From Climacium dendroides (Eukaryota; Streptophyta; Bryopsida; Hypnales; Climaciaceae), in contig OX467092.1 of the NCBI GenBank assembly GCA_950106755.1, positions 27,418,582 to 27,482,581 on the forward strand: a DNA stretch of 64,000 nucleotides, written 5' to 3'. Under the pieces are notes generated by a model. The model was not told the DNA's origin and searched no databases. It saw only the letters and a list, made by a program, of their open reading frames with translations. How positions within the stretch are numbered: position 1 is the stretch's first letter; each line of letters starts with the position of its first letter. Positions 34,255 to 46,261 of the stretch are shown here, piece after piece. The translations under genes were made by a program, and so were the position numbers.

Positions 34255-35715
34255 AAATGACATTTCAACATTTCTATGGTATACATCTTCATTAAGAATA
34301 ATCAATGTTGAATGAAGATTTGGGTACTTTAAATTTAGTTCAATATGTAACTTTTGTTCAAGAATTATACACATAATGTACATTTCATTTTTCCAAATGT
34401 TCTTCAAGACATAGATCTTCTAATCCAAAATCTCTGTGAAATGTAGATTTGAATTTCTAAAAATCTAAAGAACATTTACATTCAAAAATTCAAAATGTAA
34501 GAGTGACAAAGATTTCAAAGCCTTCTCACATTCATCCGAAGATGTGCATGCTAGTATCAAAAAATCTTCACCGGATTTCAAATTTCAATTTTGAAATCTT
34601 TAAGAAATGTAGATCATTTCCTTGCAGGAAAGAAACTGAGCTTGAAGGCTCTGCAAATGAAGAAATGAGGTACATTTCATTACCTTAGGAAATAAACATA
34701 AAGAATTCCAAATCTACAATTGTGCATTGAACATACAATGTATACAAAACCCTTTAATTATACTCATCTACAAAATCTTGAATCCTACATCTATATGATG
34801 GCTATCTACTCTGGAGAGTAGCTAAAATTCTTCATCCTTTCTACTCTTGCTTCTTTCCTTGCATTGCATGGCTTGCTTTACAAAAATGACCATCGATATT
34901 TAACTTGACCATATGGTGGTAAGACGTTGCCGAAGCAAGATCACTCCTGAAAGAGCCGCAGCAAAATGCTTAGACTTTAGAAAATTCTATCTAGGATTTT
35001 GAAAGCTCTTGCAAGAGAATCTCAGTATTAGATGACAGTCAAATCCTTCCATGATGTCGACCCAGGGATGTCGACTTCAGGATTTTACTATTTCATCTGA
35101 GGATCTGACCAAGAATCTCGTTTGAGAATTACTAAGTTATCCCTTTCATAGAGTTTTGAAATGATTACTTGGACCGCCCCTGTTGAGGAGAAAACTTATA
35201 TATACCCTAAGCCCCCTTTGGGGGAGACAAGAGTTTTGACTCCCAAATTGCGTAGGATAAACCTCTGAAGAAATGTTGAAGAAATCGTGAGTATTGACAA
35301 ATCCACTACAAGTAGAAATACCTGACTCTAATGTGGAATGCGACAGCGCAGGGACTCAAGGTGATTGAGGCTATATTGATTGTTTGGACAAACTCCTTCC
35401 AATTTGATCCTCTCGAACGGTGGAATTCATTGACAGAGCTCGTGTTCTCGTTCTTGCCGGTGCTAAGATGCGGTCGGTTAGCAAGGAAGACATGGATCTG
35501 TAGACCGAGCGGTTTTTATGGTCTGTGTGACCGCAATGCAAGACACAGATCATCAAAATATATATATTTATTTATTTATATTTGTTCATGTGGCAGTACT
35601 GTTATACTCAATCTGGATATCTATCAATCAAATTGCCATGACAATTATCGAGTTTGACTACAACATTCATCAGATCAGTTTTCTTGACCTTGATCCCTAG
35701 AGACTAGGGCGATGG
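34255..35715. other. Intergenic up to the copia element
   Basis: Mostly AT-rich. A 108-codon frame at 35331-35657 looks slightly protein-like before it enters a TATT microsatellite (35558-35582). No domain recognised. Confidence 0.35.
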
Positions 35716-35993
35716 TATTGAAACTACTCTTGAACCCTGTCATCCATCTCCACCAATCATTCATCCATATGTACAATAGATACATAACAGGTTCATTTAA
35801 CACAATAGGACAGTTGCCAGCTTAGTGGTCTTAATCCCCTATACAGCAATTAGTTTAGTGGTCATTATCTCTGCCTATAATGTAGTTAGTGGAACTTAAC
35901 TATTACTTATAGATTACTTGTGTATATTAAGTTCTCTCCGGGGCTCCTTGAATCATTTGAATACAAGCACCTCACTATATGCTGATTTTAACA
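35716..35993 (+). repeat. Copia 5' LTR
   Basis: 278 bp, begins TATTGAAACT (first two bases TG in the 3' copy), ends TTTTAACA. Differs from the 3' LTR at 16 sites, 15 of them transitions. Confidence 0.95.
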
Positions 35994-36005
35994 TGGTATC
36001 AGAGC
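35994..36005 (+). promoter_or_regulatory. Copia primer-binding site
   Basis: TGGTATCAGAGC immediately after the 5' LTR, complementary to the 3' end of initiator methionine tRNA, the usual plant copia primer. Confidence 0.95.
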
Positions 36006-36142
36006 GTCTGTTTTAGTCAGAGAGTATTTCGGAGTGAACTAAGGATCCCAGTCTGAGCAATACTCCTGGTCAGCATCAAGAGAAGAGAGAAATCAAATCT
36101 GATTGCAGTAGGGCACTGCTCCTACTTGAGAGTCATAGCAAA

Positions 36143-37255
36143 ATGGCAGAGAATACAAGTGTGAGCATTAGGGAGAGTGATAAGCTGAAAGGATCATCCA
36201 ATTACTATGTTTGGGCATTGAAAATGCGTGCAGTACTGAGAGGAGAAGGCCAATGGACGATTACCGAGACTGAGCAGAACCCTGCTACGTTTCCTGTGAC
36301 AATTGACGGGGAAGCACTGACTGAAGCGAAGCTGATGAGAAAGAAGATCTTGGCATGCCGTCTCATCTTCTTATCGGTCTCTGACGATCTTGTGGATTTG
36401 GTTGCAGAACATACTGATTCGGCCGTCGCGTGGAAGGCACTCAAGGAACACTTCAACTCAGACAACCAGTCGCAAATCTTGACAATCATGGGGCAGCTTC
36501 AGTCACTGCGCATGAACGAGGGAGACTTAGTAGAAGATTACGTGAAGAAGGCGAGAGAATTGAAGAACAGACTGCAAAGTATGGGAGAAAGGCTTACCGA
36601 TCAAAATTTGAACCAGATGGTGCTGAACGGATTACTACAATCCTTCGAAAGCGTCATCCAAACACTTACTCATCTTGACCCAAGCATGACATTTGAGAAA
36701 CTGAGTGCCAGCTTGCTATCCGAATCGCATCGGTGCAAACACCGGAGTTAGTTGCTCGGCGACGCAGAAGCCCTGGCGGCGAGTTTTCAGCGACAAGCTT
36801 CAGTACGAGGAAAGGGAGTCCCGTGGCCTGTCCGCGGGCGTGGCTTCCTAGGCAGGGGACCGTATGGCATACTGCGGCCACCTCCCATATGCTACAATTG
36901 TAACAAGCCCGGCCATTTCGCGAGAGACTGTAAGCAACCGAAAAACCTGTATGTCTATCCAAACACTGACACCGGAAAGGCAACCGGATATGCTAATTCG
37001 GCAGAGATGTTCAATACTCAGTTAGATTGGGGGTACGACCCCTACTATCACTGGGGAAACGGCCCCTGGTACCTCAATAGTGGTGCGACTGGGCACATAG
37101 CTGCAGATTTTCAGAAGTTGGACCACCCCCCTAGCTCATCCAGTGTAGAGATCAGTGAGATAAAAATTGGGGGAGGAGAATTACACCCAGTAGCAGGGTC
37201 TAGCACAGCCACTATAAACACTGAGTCTGGAGCATTAAAATTGACTCTGTTCAGT
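36143..37255 (+). pseudogene. Copia gag and protease
   Basis: Frame 2 from ATG 36143. Residues 1-200 are a UBN2-type copia gag domain (KLKGSSNYYVWALKMRAVL; AWKALKEHF). TAG at 36749-36751 interrupts it. The same frame then carries a CCHC zinc knuckle, CYNCNKPGHFARDC (36892-36933), and the protease start WYLNSGATGH (near 37067). The catalytic Asp of the usual DSGAT motif is Asn, one G-to-A change, so the protease would be inactive. The frame is lost near 37240, where coding continues in frame 1. Confidence 0.9.
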
Positions 37256-40224
37256 ACGTACCGAGTATGAAAAAGAATTTGATGTCAGTTGGGGCTATCG
37301 CTGACTCCGGGCACCAAGTTGTGTTCTCAAAACGCCAATGCTGGATCATGAATCTGCAAGGGCAAATAGTCGCATCAGGAAAAAGAGATCCTTCTAACGG
37401 ACTCTACTCTTGTGAAAGCCAGTTTGCAGCACTCTCAGCTGAAAACACGGACGTCACAGATCTTTGGTACAGGCGCCTCGGCCATCTGAACTTTCTCGGA
37501 ATGAGTCTCCTGTCGAGAAACTCCTTCGTATTAGGCTTACCGAAATTAGGACCAGAACAACGAATTTGTGCTTGCTGTATGGCAGGGCGTCAACACCGTG
37601 AGCGCTTTTCCAAGCACTCCGACACCAGAGCACAGAAAGCAGGTCATCAAATTCACACTGACTTAATAGGCCCGATGCAACAGCAGTCCCTGGGAGGCTC
37701 TCGCTATGCGCTAGTTTTTATAGATGATTTCTTGAGAAAGAGCTGGGTATATTTTCTTCGATGTAAGAGCGAAACCCTAGCAAAATTTAAACACTTCAAA
37801 AATCAGATAGAGGTCGAAACTGGAAACAAAATACAAGTCTTGCGTTCTGACAGAGGGGGTGAATACCTATCTAACGACTTCACAAACTACTGCATGGAAG
37901 AAGGTATACGACGTGAACTCACTCAAGCGCACACACCTCAGCAGAATGGAGTTTTAGAAAGGAGAAACATGACGATAATGGAGAGAGCTAGAAGTATCTC
38001 ACATGACTGCAACCTTCCGATGTATCTGTGGTCAGAAGCGGTATCGCGTGCAGTCTACATCATAAATCGAAGCCCCACCCGAGCAAATTCTGGCAAAACT
38101 CCAGAAGCCAGATACTCAAGTACTGTCCCTGACGTCTCAAACCTCAAAGTATTTGGGTGTATAGCCTATGTACACATTCCCAAGGAATACCGCAAAAAGC
38201 TAGATAGTAAAACACGAACCTGTCTTTTTCTAGGATTCGATAAGGAAACCAAGGCCTACCGCCTGTTCGATCGTACCAACCAGAAAATTATAGTAAGTCG
38301 AGACGTAGTGTTTGATGAGATCAAAGTTGGATTGAGCTACCTGGGATCTCACTCACCTGTGGACAATTCAATCGAACTCTCACAACTAGGTACGGAAACC
38401 AACCTAAGCACTGACCCTACAGATTCAAAACCTCAGCTTGACGAAATCGTCATAGATGATGCTCCTCCAAACCTGGATCATGACAACCTGAACATGTTAG
38501 AATCATCGGAGCGCCACGGGAACCCTTCATCGATTCCAAGTTCCACACCAACGGTACAAGATCGACCACAGGCAATCCCAGTCAATCGCAATGCCGGTCC
38601 CACTGCCAAAAGATATCCGAATCGTCATCGACAGCCATCCTTCAAGCTGCGTGATTTTTAGACCCTTGTTTCCAAACAGATGAAAGAGCCTCAAGACTTC
38701 ACCACTGCATCGCAATATATGGAGTGGCAAACAGCTATCCAAAAGGAGATTGACGCGATTCTGAAGAACAAAACGTGGGAAGTCATCGATTGACCCACCA
38801 ACAGAAAGCCAATCATAGCAAAATGGATCTTCAAGCTCAAGAAGACCGCAAAAGGAGCAATCAATAAATTTAAGGCCAGAATTGTTGCGAGAGGTTTCCA
38901 ACAGCAGGTGGGGATTGATTTCCACGAAATATTTGCACCGGTTGTAAAGTGGTCTACAATCTTACTCATATTCGCTCTGGCTGCAAAACACGGATGGCTA
39001 CTACATCAGATGGACGTCATATCAGCTTTTCTCAATGGATTTATAAATGAAGACATATTGATGGAAATCCCCGATGGATTTCCATTTGCAAACGATGACA
39101 CAAAGGTATGCAAAATTAATCGAGCTTTGTACGAGCTGCGACAATCCCCGAAAGCTTGGTACGACAGAATCAATAAGTGGCTTCTTAGTCTTGGATAGTT
39201 AACCCGAAGTACATGCGACCCAAATTTATACTTTCTAAACCACGACGGTAAGCTTACCATACTCCTCCTCTACATAGACGATTTGATTATTACTAGAGAT
39301 GATGTCGAGTTCATTTCGGATTTTAAATCTAAGCTACACGAGGAGTTTGAGATGACTAATCTGGATGCAGCAAGTCAGTATCTCGGTGTGGAAATCTGTT
39401 GCCAAAAAGAAGGAATTTTTATCCATCAACAAGGCTACATACAAAAGTTTCTCAAAAAATTCAACTTACAGCATTGCAATCCTACCAGACTTCCGATTGA
39501 TCCCAAGACTACTCTGCAACAGGAGATGGGGACAGGAAAAGCGGATCCGGTTGAGTACCGATCACTGGTTGGCAGTCTCATATATTTGACACACACGAGG
39601 CCCAACATCAGCTATGCGGTAAGCTGTGTATCTAGATTTATGCAATCTCCTGAGAACGCTCATTTCCTTGCCGCTAAGAAAATCTTGCGTTACCTGAGTG
39701 GCACAAGTGACTACGGCACACTCTTCAAATCAGGACCAAGCGACAATTATCACACCTACACCGATGCAAACTGGGGCCGCGATCTTGACTCTAGGCGGTC
39801 CATCTCCGGTATACTACACAAATACGGAGACTCAATCATACATTGGAGCAGCAGAATGCAACCAACAGTATCTTTATCAAGCACAGAGGCTGAATATCGC
39901 GTACTAACACATGCGACCAAGGACATTGTTCATTTTCGAAGGTTGTTCAAGGAATTAGGTCACACCATGAGCGCCCCTATGACCTTACTTAGCGACAATC
40001 AGTCTTGTATCAAATTGGTGAAAAATCCAGTACTACATGCAAGAACCAAACATATTGAGATACAACACCATTTTATAAGAGAAGTTGCCCAAGCTGGAGA
40101 AGTACAGGTGGAGCATGTGCCTACTCAGCTCCAATTGGCCGATTTTCTCACCAAACCTTTGCCCTACAAGGCATTCACAGAAAACCGCCATCAAGCAAGT
40201 GTGTGGAAAAACCCTTTTCTCTAG
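37240..40224 (+). pseudogene. Copia integrase, reverse transcriptase and RNase H
   Basis: Frame 1. The integrase zinc-binding part is at ~37465-37590 (His in LGHL, Cys in CACC). The core has D in HTDLIGPM (37654), D in SDRGGEY (37847) and E in NGVLERRN (37949). RT follows, with FKARIVARGFQQ (38872), QMDVISAFLNG (39010) and the active-site YIDDLIIT (39272). RNase H has TDANWGRD (39762), STEAEY (39883) and DNQSCIKL (39997). Stops: TAG 38659, TGA 38791, TAG 39196. All three enzymes keep their catalytic residues, so decay is mainly by stops and the upstream frameshift. Confidence 0.92.
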
Positions 40225-40643
40225 GATCGAAACCTAATTCGTGCCCATTCTGGCGTCTGGAAGTTGTCTATCCAAAGTGCCTTCCTAGTCACTTGGTGCT
40301 TGAAATCAGGAGCACGAGGGTTCTTTCTTGAAGTTCGGTTGTTCCACCATTCCTCCGAGCGAGCTACCAAATGCCTCTATAGCTCCTCGACTGAACTATC
40401 AGGACTTATTTCCCTAACCCTAGTATTACTCTCAAGAAAGCTGTGAAACTCCCTAACCTCAAGATCTGCCCGCTGCTCGATGTTCTGTTGATGAAGCATC
40501 ACCCACAAACAATTGCACGCTCCCTGGATGTTGTCGCATATGCGCTGCACAGCCATGGCAAACAACCATATTATGACCAGCCCCATTTGTACCTGCACAC
40601 GCGATCTCACTTCATCAACCACGCGACGGAGAATTGCCAGCAA
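40221..40643 (-). pseudogene. Antisense ORF between copia pol and 3' LTR
   Basis: On the strand opposite to pol, a frame of about 140 codons ends in TAG at 40223-40221, overlapping the pol stop (40222-40224) tail to tail. One TAG interrupts it (40379-40377). The first part has a hydrophobic segment, MGLVIIWLFAMAV, near codons 20-32. Later parts are charged (SEEWWNNRTSRKN). There is no ATG at the upstream end, so the true start, possibly by splicing, is unclear. Antisense extra ORFs in this position are known in some plant LTR families; here the function is unknown. Confidence 0.5.
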
Positions 40644-40810
40644 TTTTGTGCAGTATCACCATCAATTATCAGCGATCAACCACGCACCAAAGACATTTGT
40701 CGCACGAAGACCCGAAGCTCCTGAATTGCATCCGCCGGAAATTCGAAGACTCGCGCCATATCTCAAAATCCCTAATTCGCACAGACAAGACAAGACAGGG
40801 TTCTTCGAGC

Positions 40811-40819
40811 AAGGGAGGG
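40811..40819 (+). promoter_or_regulatory. Copia polypurine tract
   Basis: AAGGGAGGG directly before the 3' LTR; plus-strand primer site. Confidence 0.85.
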
Positions 40820-41097
40820 TGTTGAAACTGCTCTTGAACCCTGTCATCCATCTCCACCGATCATTCATCCATATGTACAATAGATACAGAACAGGTTCAT
40901 TTAACACAATAGGATAGTTGCCAGTTTAGTGATCTTAATCCCCTGTACAGCAATTAGTTTAGTGGTCATTATCTCTACCTGTAATGTAGTTAGTGGAACT
41001 TAACTGTTACTTATAGATTGCTTGTGTATATTAAGCTCTCTCCGGGGCTCCTTGAATCATCTGAATACAAGCACCTCACTGTGTGCTGATTTTAACA
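40820..41097 (+). repeat. Copia 3' LTR
   Basis: 278 bp, begins TGTTGAAACT, ends TTTTAACA, same length as the 5' LTR. Confidence 0.95.
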
Positions 41098-41102
41098 GAT
41101 GG

Positions 41103-41457
41103 CACCCAATCAATCCCCGGCCGCACCTGAGCTTCCTAGAGTTTTTGGTTGCCCAATTACTGCAATTGAACTTCGGTGTCGATCTGGCTGAGGACGACGG
41201 TCTCGTTTGTGAGCTGACGACTTCCATCCAAAGCATGGAGAACTTACAAGGCATGGCGAATATAATAAGCTGGATGGAAATCTACCGAACAAGCAATTGA
41301 TTTCCAAAGCACCCTATAATTTTTTGATATCACGTTGGTGGATATGACCAGCTTCAATTCGACTTTGCAGAGATACCAGCTTGATCGAGGGAGATTCGAT
41401 TCGTTTACAGGGGAGGTTTGGCGAATGGAAGGATTCTCGCTCGTTCGTACATCTTAA
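41103..41457 (+). pseudogene. Degenerate coding remnant beside the copia insertion
   Basis: Frame 3 (41103-41300) reads HLSFLEFLVAQLLQLNFGV...EDDGL and ends in TGA. A second frame (about 41280-41457) reads DITLVDMTSFNSTLQRYQLDRGRFDSFTG. Together they look like one protein broken by a frameshift and a TAA. No family recognised. The copia element sits at its 5' edge. Confidence 0.3.
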
Positions 41458-42167
41458 TCTACATTCTCCTTCGTTCGTACATTCTAAACTAGACTGTTGC
41501 TAATTAGCGACACTTGCTTGACTTAGTTGTTTCTCGTGTTTGTGGTCAGAGTTTAATTGACAGTTTCAATCCGACCCTCCGTCCCAACGATTGCCCTAAT
41601 TCTTTCAAAGTCCTTGTTCCTGACCCGTGAACAGTATCCAGACCCATTGTATGAGTGAATTCTTATGGCAAAATCCTAGCTAACTTAGCTAGGTCGAGGG
41701 GCACACGGCAAAGTAAGTGCGCGCAATCCATACTTGTTCTGTACACGCCGTGTAATTTTTCCATATGCAGCCCTATGATAGTCCGTTGAGTACCAACGCT
41801 CTCATCCAAGTGAACAGATCAGTATCACGCTCTCGCATATCCGGAATCGTTTTTGGAAATAGTTGCATATGGGCGGATGAGCCTAAAGTACGGTGTTTGC
41901 AGCTCCTTCTGGGATGGAATGTTATGTGAGAATTTCAGTCAGGCTAGTGATTAATTTGTAGTTTGAACTGTGAACTCTCTTGCATTGAGAGTTCTGAGGC
42001 CAGATCATCCCCCCACCACCACCACCACCATGCTTTGAAACACTTATTTTCTGATTGATCACGCCAATTTCGAACACCACACCCATTTCATAGTAAGGGA
42101 TGTGAGCATCCTGTACTACAGAGAGGGCTGCATGTTTGGCATTCTAATTGGGATATCTTTTATTCAG
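41458..42167. other. Intergenic or intron
   Basis: No coding evidence. A (CAC)n microsatellite lies at 42009-42030. If the exon at 42168 is real, part of this is intron. Confidence 0.4.
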
Positions 42168-42515
42168 GCAAACACGCTCAAGGACAGGTTTGCAGCAAGA
42201 GATAGAGGAAGGTCGGCTATTAATATTCTCTGAAGAAATGCACGTGGAAGTAGGGGAATGGGTAACCCGAAAGACTTCACGGAACTCTCTGAAGAATCTT
42301 GTACTTGCCCAAACGGGTGAGTAACGTTTCCCCATTTGGTAGAAGTCACACAAGCTACTGTGACTCCCTGTAGTACAGAACCCCTGGAATGTAGAGAACC
42401 CAGAAAAGAGAGCATCATGAAACTGGGCCAAGCAATTGAATCAAAGACGATGGATCAAAGATGTCTTTCAATACAAACAACCAAGTTCGTTCCCGGCCTC
42501 ACTTGCACCAATTAA
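42168..42515 (+). CDS. Possible terminal exons of a host gene
   Basis: Exon 42168-42316 (149 bp) is bounded by a good plant acceptor (TTTTATTCAG) and donor (CGG|GTGAGT), and is open in one frame (QTRSRTGLQQEIEEGRLLIF onward, about 49 codons). A second piece, 42379-42515, after a CTGTAGTACAG acceptor, continues in phase for 45 codons to TAA. The intron would be only 62 nt, short for plants. No domain recognised and no upstream exon found, so the gene could be partial or the reading fortuitous. Confidence 0.35.
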
Positions 42516-42657
42516 TCTTTCTGAGAGTTTTTCAAAGTTCATTATTTTAATTTGTTTGAGAAGACTGAACCTGCACGAAAGAACCATGTTTTTAACCCCT
42601 TGAAGTATAAAAATTTGCAGGATTGGAAAGACAGAAGCAGCAAACAGTACAAAAACT
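42516..42657. other. AT-rich spacer
   Basis: Nothing recognised. Confidence 0.4.
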
Positions 42658-43534
42658 TGTACAGTCAGGTCCAGTTCATTTACGAACTGCCTTTTTGAGG
42701 CATTCAAATTTTCTTTTACAATGTAGAGTATAATTGATAGATTTTGGAAGAGATAATTATCATTGCATTCTTACTGAATTGCACTCAAGCCTACAATATT
42801 TCAACTTCAAAAAATCAAATCTCCATTTTTGGTGAATTTTTAAAGTTAATTTTCATAGTCTTACAAGATATTTTACTACAAGCAATTGGTGGTGAATTTT
42901 TAATATTTGATTGTGGATATATGTAGGGAGCATCCATATGCACATCTTATCCTAGGCAAGTTTCTCCATAAAAGTTTTACAATTCCTTCTATAGAGTTTT
43001 AAGTGTTAGGATGACAATGTCCAAATGTTGTACGAATAAATATTTCTTTGTTATAATTAGATTTTTCTATTTGCCACTTATGTGGTAACTAATTTGGTAC
43101 ATTCAAGCATGATGGTACAATTACTTTGCCAAGATCTAATTCAAAATATAGAGATATCTATTTCACAAAGTTTGGTCATATGACACTTCAATTGAGCCCT
43201 TATTGGGAGCTTATATTTTTGTTACTTAATGGGGTGTTTTTTAATATGAAAGATGTACATATGGATGTTCCCTACATATTTATGCAATCAAATTAAGAAA
43301 ATTCATCATCAATTATTTTCAATCAAATATTAAAACATGAAAATTAACTCCAAAAATTCACCAAAAATGAAATTTTGCTTTTTTTAGTTGAAAATTGGTA
43401 GGCTCGAGTGGGATTGTGTGAGAATTGAGTGTAAATAATACAAGATGAAAAATTCCAAATCTCTTCCTCGCTATGTAAGGAAATGTGCACGGCTCAAACA
43501 AACAGTTCGTAAATGAACTGGACCCAACTGTACA
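42658..43534. mobile_element. Non-autonomous element with long terminal inverted repeats (877 bp)
   Basis: The ends are inverted copies of TGTACAGT(C/T)(A/G)GGTCCAGTT followed by CATTTACGAACTG. Similarity continues inward for about 290 bp on each side (shared inverted words ATTTTTGGTGAATTTTT, AGTTAATTTTCAT and TGTAGGGA(G/A)CATCCATATG), leaving about 300 bp of unpaired AT-rich centre. No coding capacity. Target duplication not resolved. Confidence 0.75.
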
Positions 43535-43664
43535 GAGGAATCAATGCTTGAAAAATCCAATCTTAAGACTTGCCATTCCCTACAACATCCTTGACAGGGC
43601 AAGGTAGATATTTTCTACATTGCACACAACAATTTGATCGTTCCTAAAGACACATTCATATATA

Positions 43665-43891
43665 AGGTAGGAGCACCCAGTAAGTAGCGTGAGTGTATCC
43701 AATGGTGTGACTTTCTACACAAGATAGTCATTTCAGAACTTAAAATAATATTGATAAACTGTAGATAGCTCATTTTTATTGACTAAAGTAATAAGTTATC
43801 TATAGTCTACCTACATTTACATTCTAAAATCATTACCTTACCTAGAAAGTCACACCATTGGGTACAGTCACGCCATTGGGTGCTCCTACCT
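43665..43891. mobile_element. MITE with TA target duplication (227 bp)
   Basis: Terminal inverted repeats of about 48 bp beginning AGGTAGGAGCACCCA, with shared CCAATGGTGTGACTTTCT, flanked by TA (43663-43664 and 43892-43893). A TA duplication is typical of Tc1/mariner (Stowaway) MITEs. Confidence 0.75.
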
Positions 43892-44936
43892 TAAACGTCT
43901 CATAAATGAAAGGGAGGAGGATGTCCAACCTCTGCCAGTTAGATCTACAAACATAAAAAACAAGGTTGATAGGACAATTTGTGTCACATCTAATAGCAAG
44001 AATTAGAAGGCTCCTCTCTGTGACTCCCCACCTATTGACTCTGACCACTTACCTATAAAGCTCTGCAAGATATAGGGAATTCATTGAGAAATGGAGCTCA
44101 ATGTGTACAAAAAAATAAGGATGAGGAAGAAAGTAAAAAAAAAGGAATTTTTTTCCTCAAGAGTGAATATTTTATTCAAAATTGAGAATGTGAATTTTTC
44201 AATTGAGCTCATCCCTATGTCATAAGTTCATCTAAGATAGCTAGCTTTAGAACATGTTTCTAATCAAATGTGAGCCAATCAAGTGTGAGCAAATCGAATC
44301 TTTTTCAATCAACAATAGAGCCAATTGTTGTCCATTACAAAGCGCCCTACTATATCCTTACATAGAGGTTGTCCGTTATAGATATCTCTACCTCGTATGA
44401 TGAAGTTTGGTTGGAATCTTATCAAAATGCAAGCCAATTCTACCAAGGATTAAACTTACTCTAAACCCTAAATATTTGTTTAATTTGTTATCTTAATGCT
44501 ATTGAAAGTACTTGTTATCAAGTTTCTTCTTGTGCACAAGTTGAGGCACAAGTATGGTGATGGTCTTTTCAATGTCAAGGTTTGTTTTGAGCAATAGACC
44601 AATTGGGAGGAAACATTAATTTCTTCCAAAATAGAAGAATATGAGTGGTCTTCCTTGAAGGTATGTCACTCAAAAATTAAAAAACCTACTCTACACTTCT
44701 TAGATTTATAAAGAATCACCCCAAAATGAATAATCATTTATTTCTAATTTTTAAAACTATAAAGTGAACTACATACTTTAATTTTCTTATGCCAATATAT
44801 GAGTTGGTAAATAGGAAAGGTTGTATTTCTTGTCTCATATGTAATTTCATCAAAGGGATAATAAATATGAAACTTCATTCTTTATGCATAGTTTTATCCC
44901 AATAAGCCAAGTATCATATTGATCAAGTTTTTTGAA
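43892..44936. other. AT-rich intergenic
   Basis: No gene or repeat recognised. Confidence 0.5.
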
Positions 44937-45021
44937 TTCTCCCTCTATTTTTAAATAATACCAATGTTTCTTTTGTCAAACACAAAAGAAACATTGGTAT
45001 TTATTTAGAAATAGAGGGAGA
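44937..45021. repeat. 85-bp hairpin, Stowaway-like ends
   Basis: Arms TTCTCCCTCTATTT...ACCAATGTTTCTTTTGT and the complement pair with one mismatch and one indel around a CAAAC loop. The CTCCCTC end is reminiscent of Stowaway MITEs. Confidence 0.75.
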
Positions 45022-46261
45022 AATTTTGCATAGATTATAGAGGGACTTTCTTTCATTTAATTTTATTCAATAATAGTTGAATGTCTCATTTTTCTAAAAA
45101 CTATTTATATTGCCTATAGTTTGGTAAATGATACAAATTTGTTTGTAAAAATTATTTCATTTCCATTAAACAAAAGTTGAATTTTAAATTTATATTTATT
45201 GATGAACTTATGTGATTAATTTTCTAATATTTAAATTGAATCATTTTTACTTTAGAAATTTAGAGGTTTAAGTGCGAAACCTTCAAATATCACCTTTTTA
45301 AATTATTAATGTATAAATTATAAATTTACACATTTAGAAGATTAGAATATTGAAAATTCACAAATCTATAGATTTTAAGATGTAAAAAATTTAAGGACTC
45401 AAAATCTTTAGCATTGTAAAAACTTGAAGTTATTGTTTAAAATTGTAAGCAAAGAGAGTAATTGAACAATTGAGTGACTACTGTCTATAATTTATGAATA
45501 ATTTATAAATCTGAAAAAATATACATAAGATTTTTATATTTTTGAATTTGCAAATTATCAAGTTATGGTAACAACCCTTAGATCAAAATTAGTTTAGTCA
45601 TTTGGTGATATGTATTTAGATATTGACAAATATAAGGTGCATTAGCTCTAAAGAGTCATTTAGACATGACTAGGTCATGCAGTCATGAGGCTAAACTACA
45701 AAAATAATGAAACCAAGGCCCAACATGGTCATGGAATCGTAGAATCATGAGGCCAAACATTTAAAACAATGAAATGAAGCCATGACATGGCCATGGAATT
45801 ATGACACTTTACAAATGAAGACATGAAATGAAGCTCAATAAAAACAACTACAACTATTTCTTTATATCATTTGTATGCCCCTTTGCATGCATCACCCACA
45901 ATTGCAATATAAATTTTCTATGTCATAGGTTCACATTGAATATGTTCCTATATCTTTTAAACAATGTTTATGTTGCAATTTCCTATTTCATAGGTTCATC
46001 CACAATTGCAATATAAAAACTAAATCTTAAAAAATATATATTTCAAATTTGGTATTTTTTTTACTATTAGAGCTCGACTATTTTGAGCTTTTTGTAGCAT
46101 AAATTTTTTTCCTAAGCTTTGATTTAAGTTTTAAGAAATTACATTCCTAGAAAACTAATTCATTTCCTATCTTAAAAAAATTCCAAAACATCATGTCAAA
46201 AATTGAGACCATGATGAATTGAGACCTAGGGGTTATGGGATCAATTAAAACACTCTAAATT
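45022..46261. other. AT-rich intergenic
   Basis: No gene. Two imperfect direct repeats: CATGAGGC(T/C)AAAC near 45685 and 45745, and ACAATTGCAATATAAA near 45897 and 46001. Confidence 0.5.

Larger units (their letters stand above)
35716..41097 (+). mobile_element. Ty1/copia LTR retrotransposon (5382 bp)
   Basis: Structurally complete: 5' LTR, primer-binding site, gag, protease, integrase, RT, RNase H, antisense ORF, polypurine tract and 3' LTR, flanked by GATGG duplications (35711-35715 and 41098-41102). The order integrase before RT places it in copia. It cannot be active: several stops, a frameshift and a lost protease aspartate. LTR divergence (16 of 278 sites) indicates an old insertion. 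Confidence 0.95.

Noticed and set aside
40443..40917. Sense-strand ORFs after copia pol
   Set aside because: They lie antisense to the better candidate frame at 40643-40221 and run into the 3' LTR.
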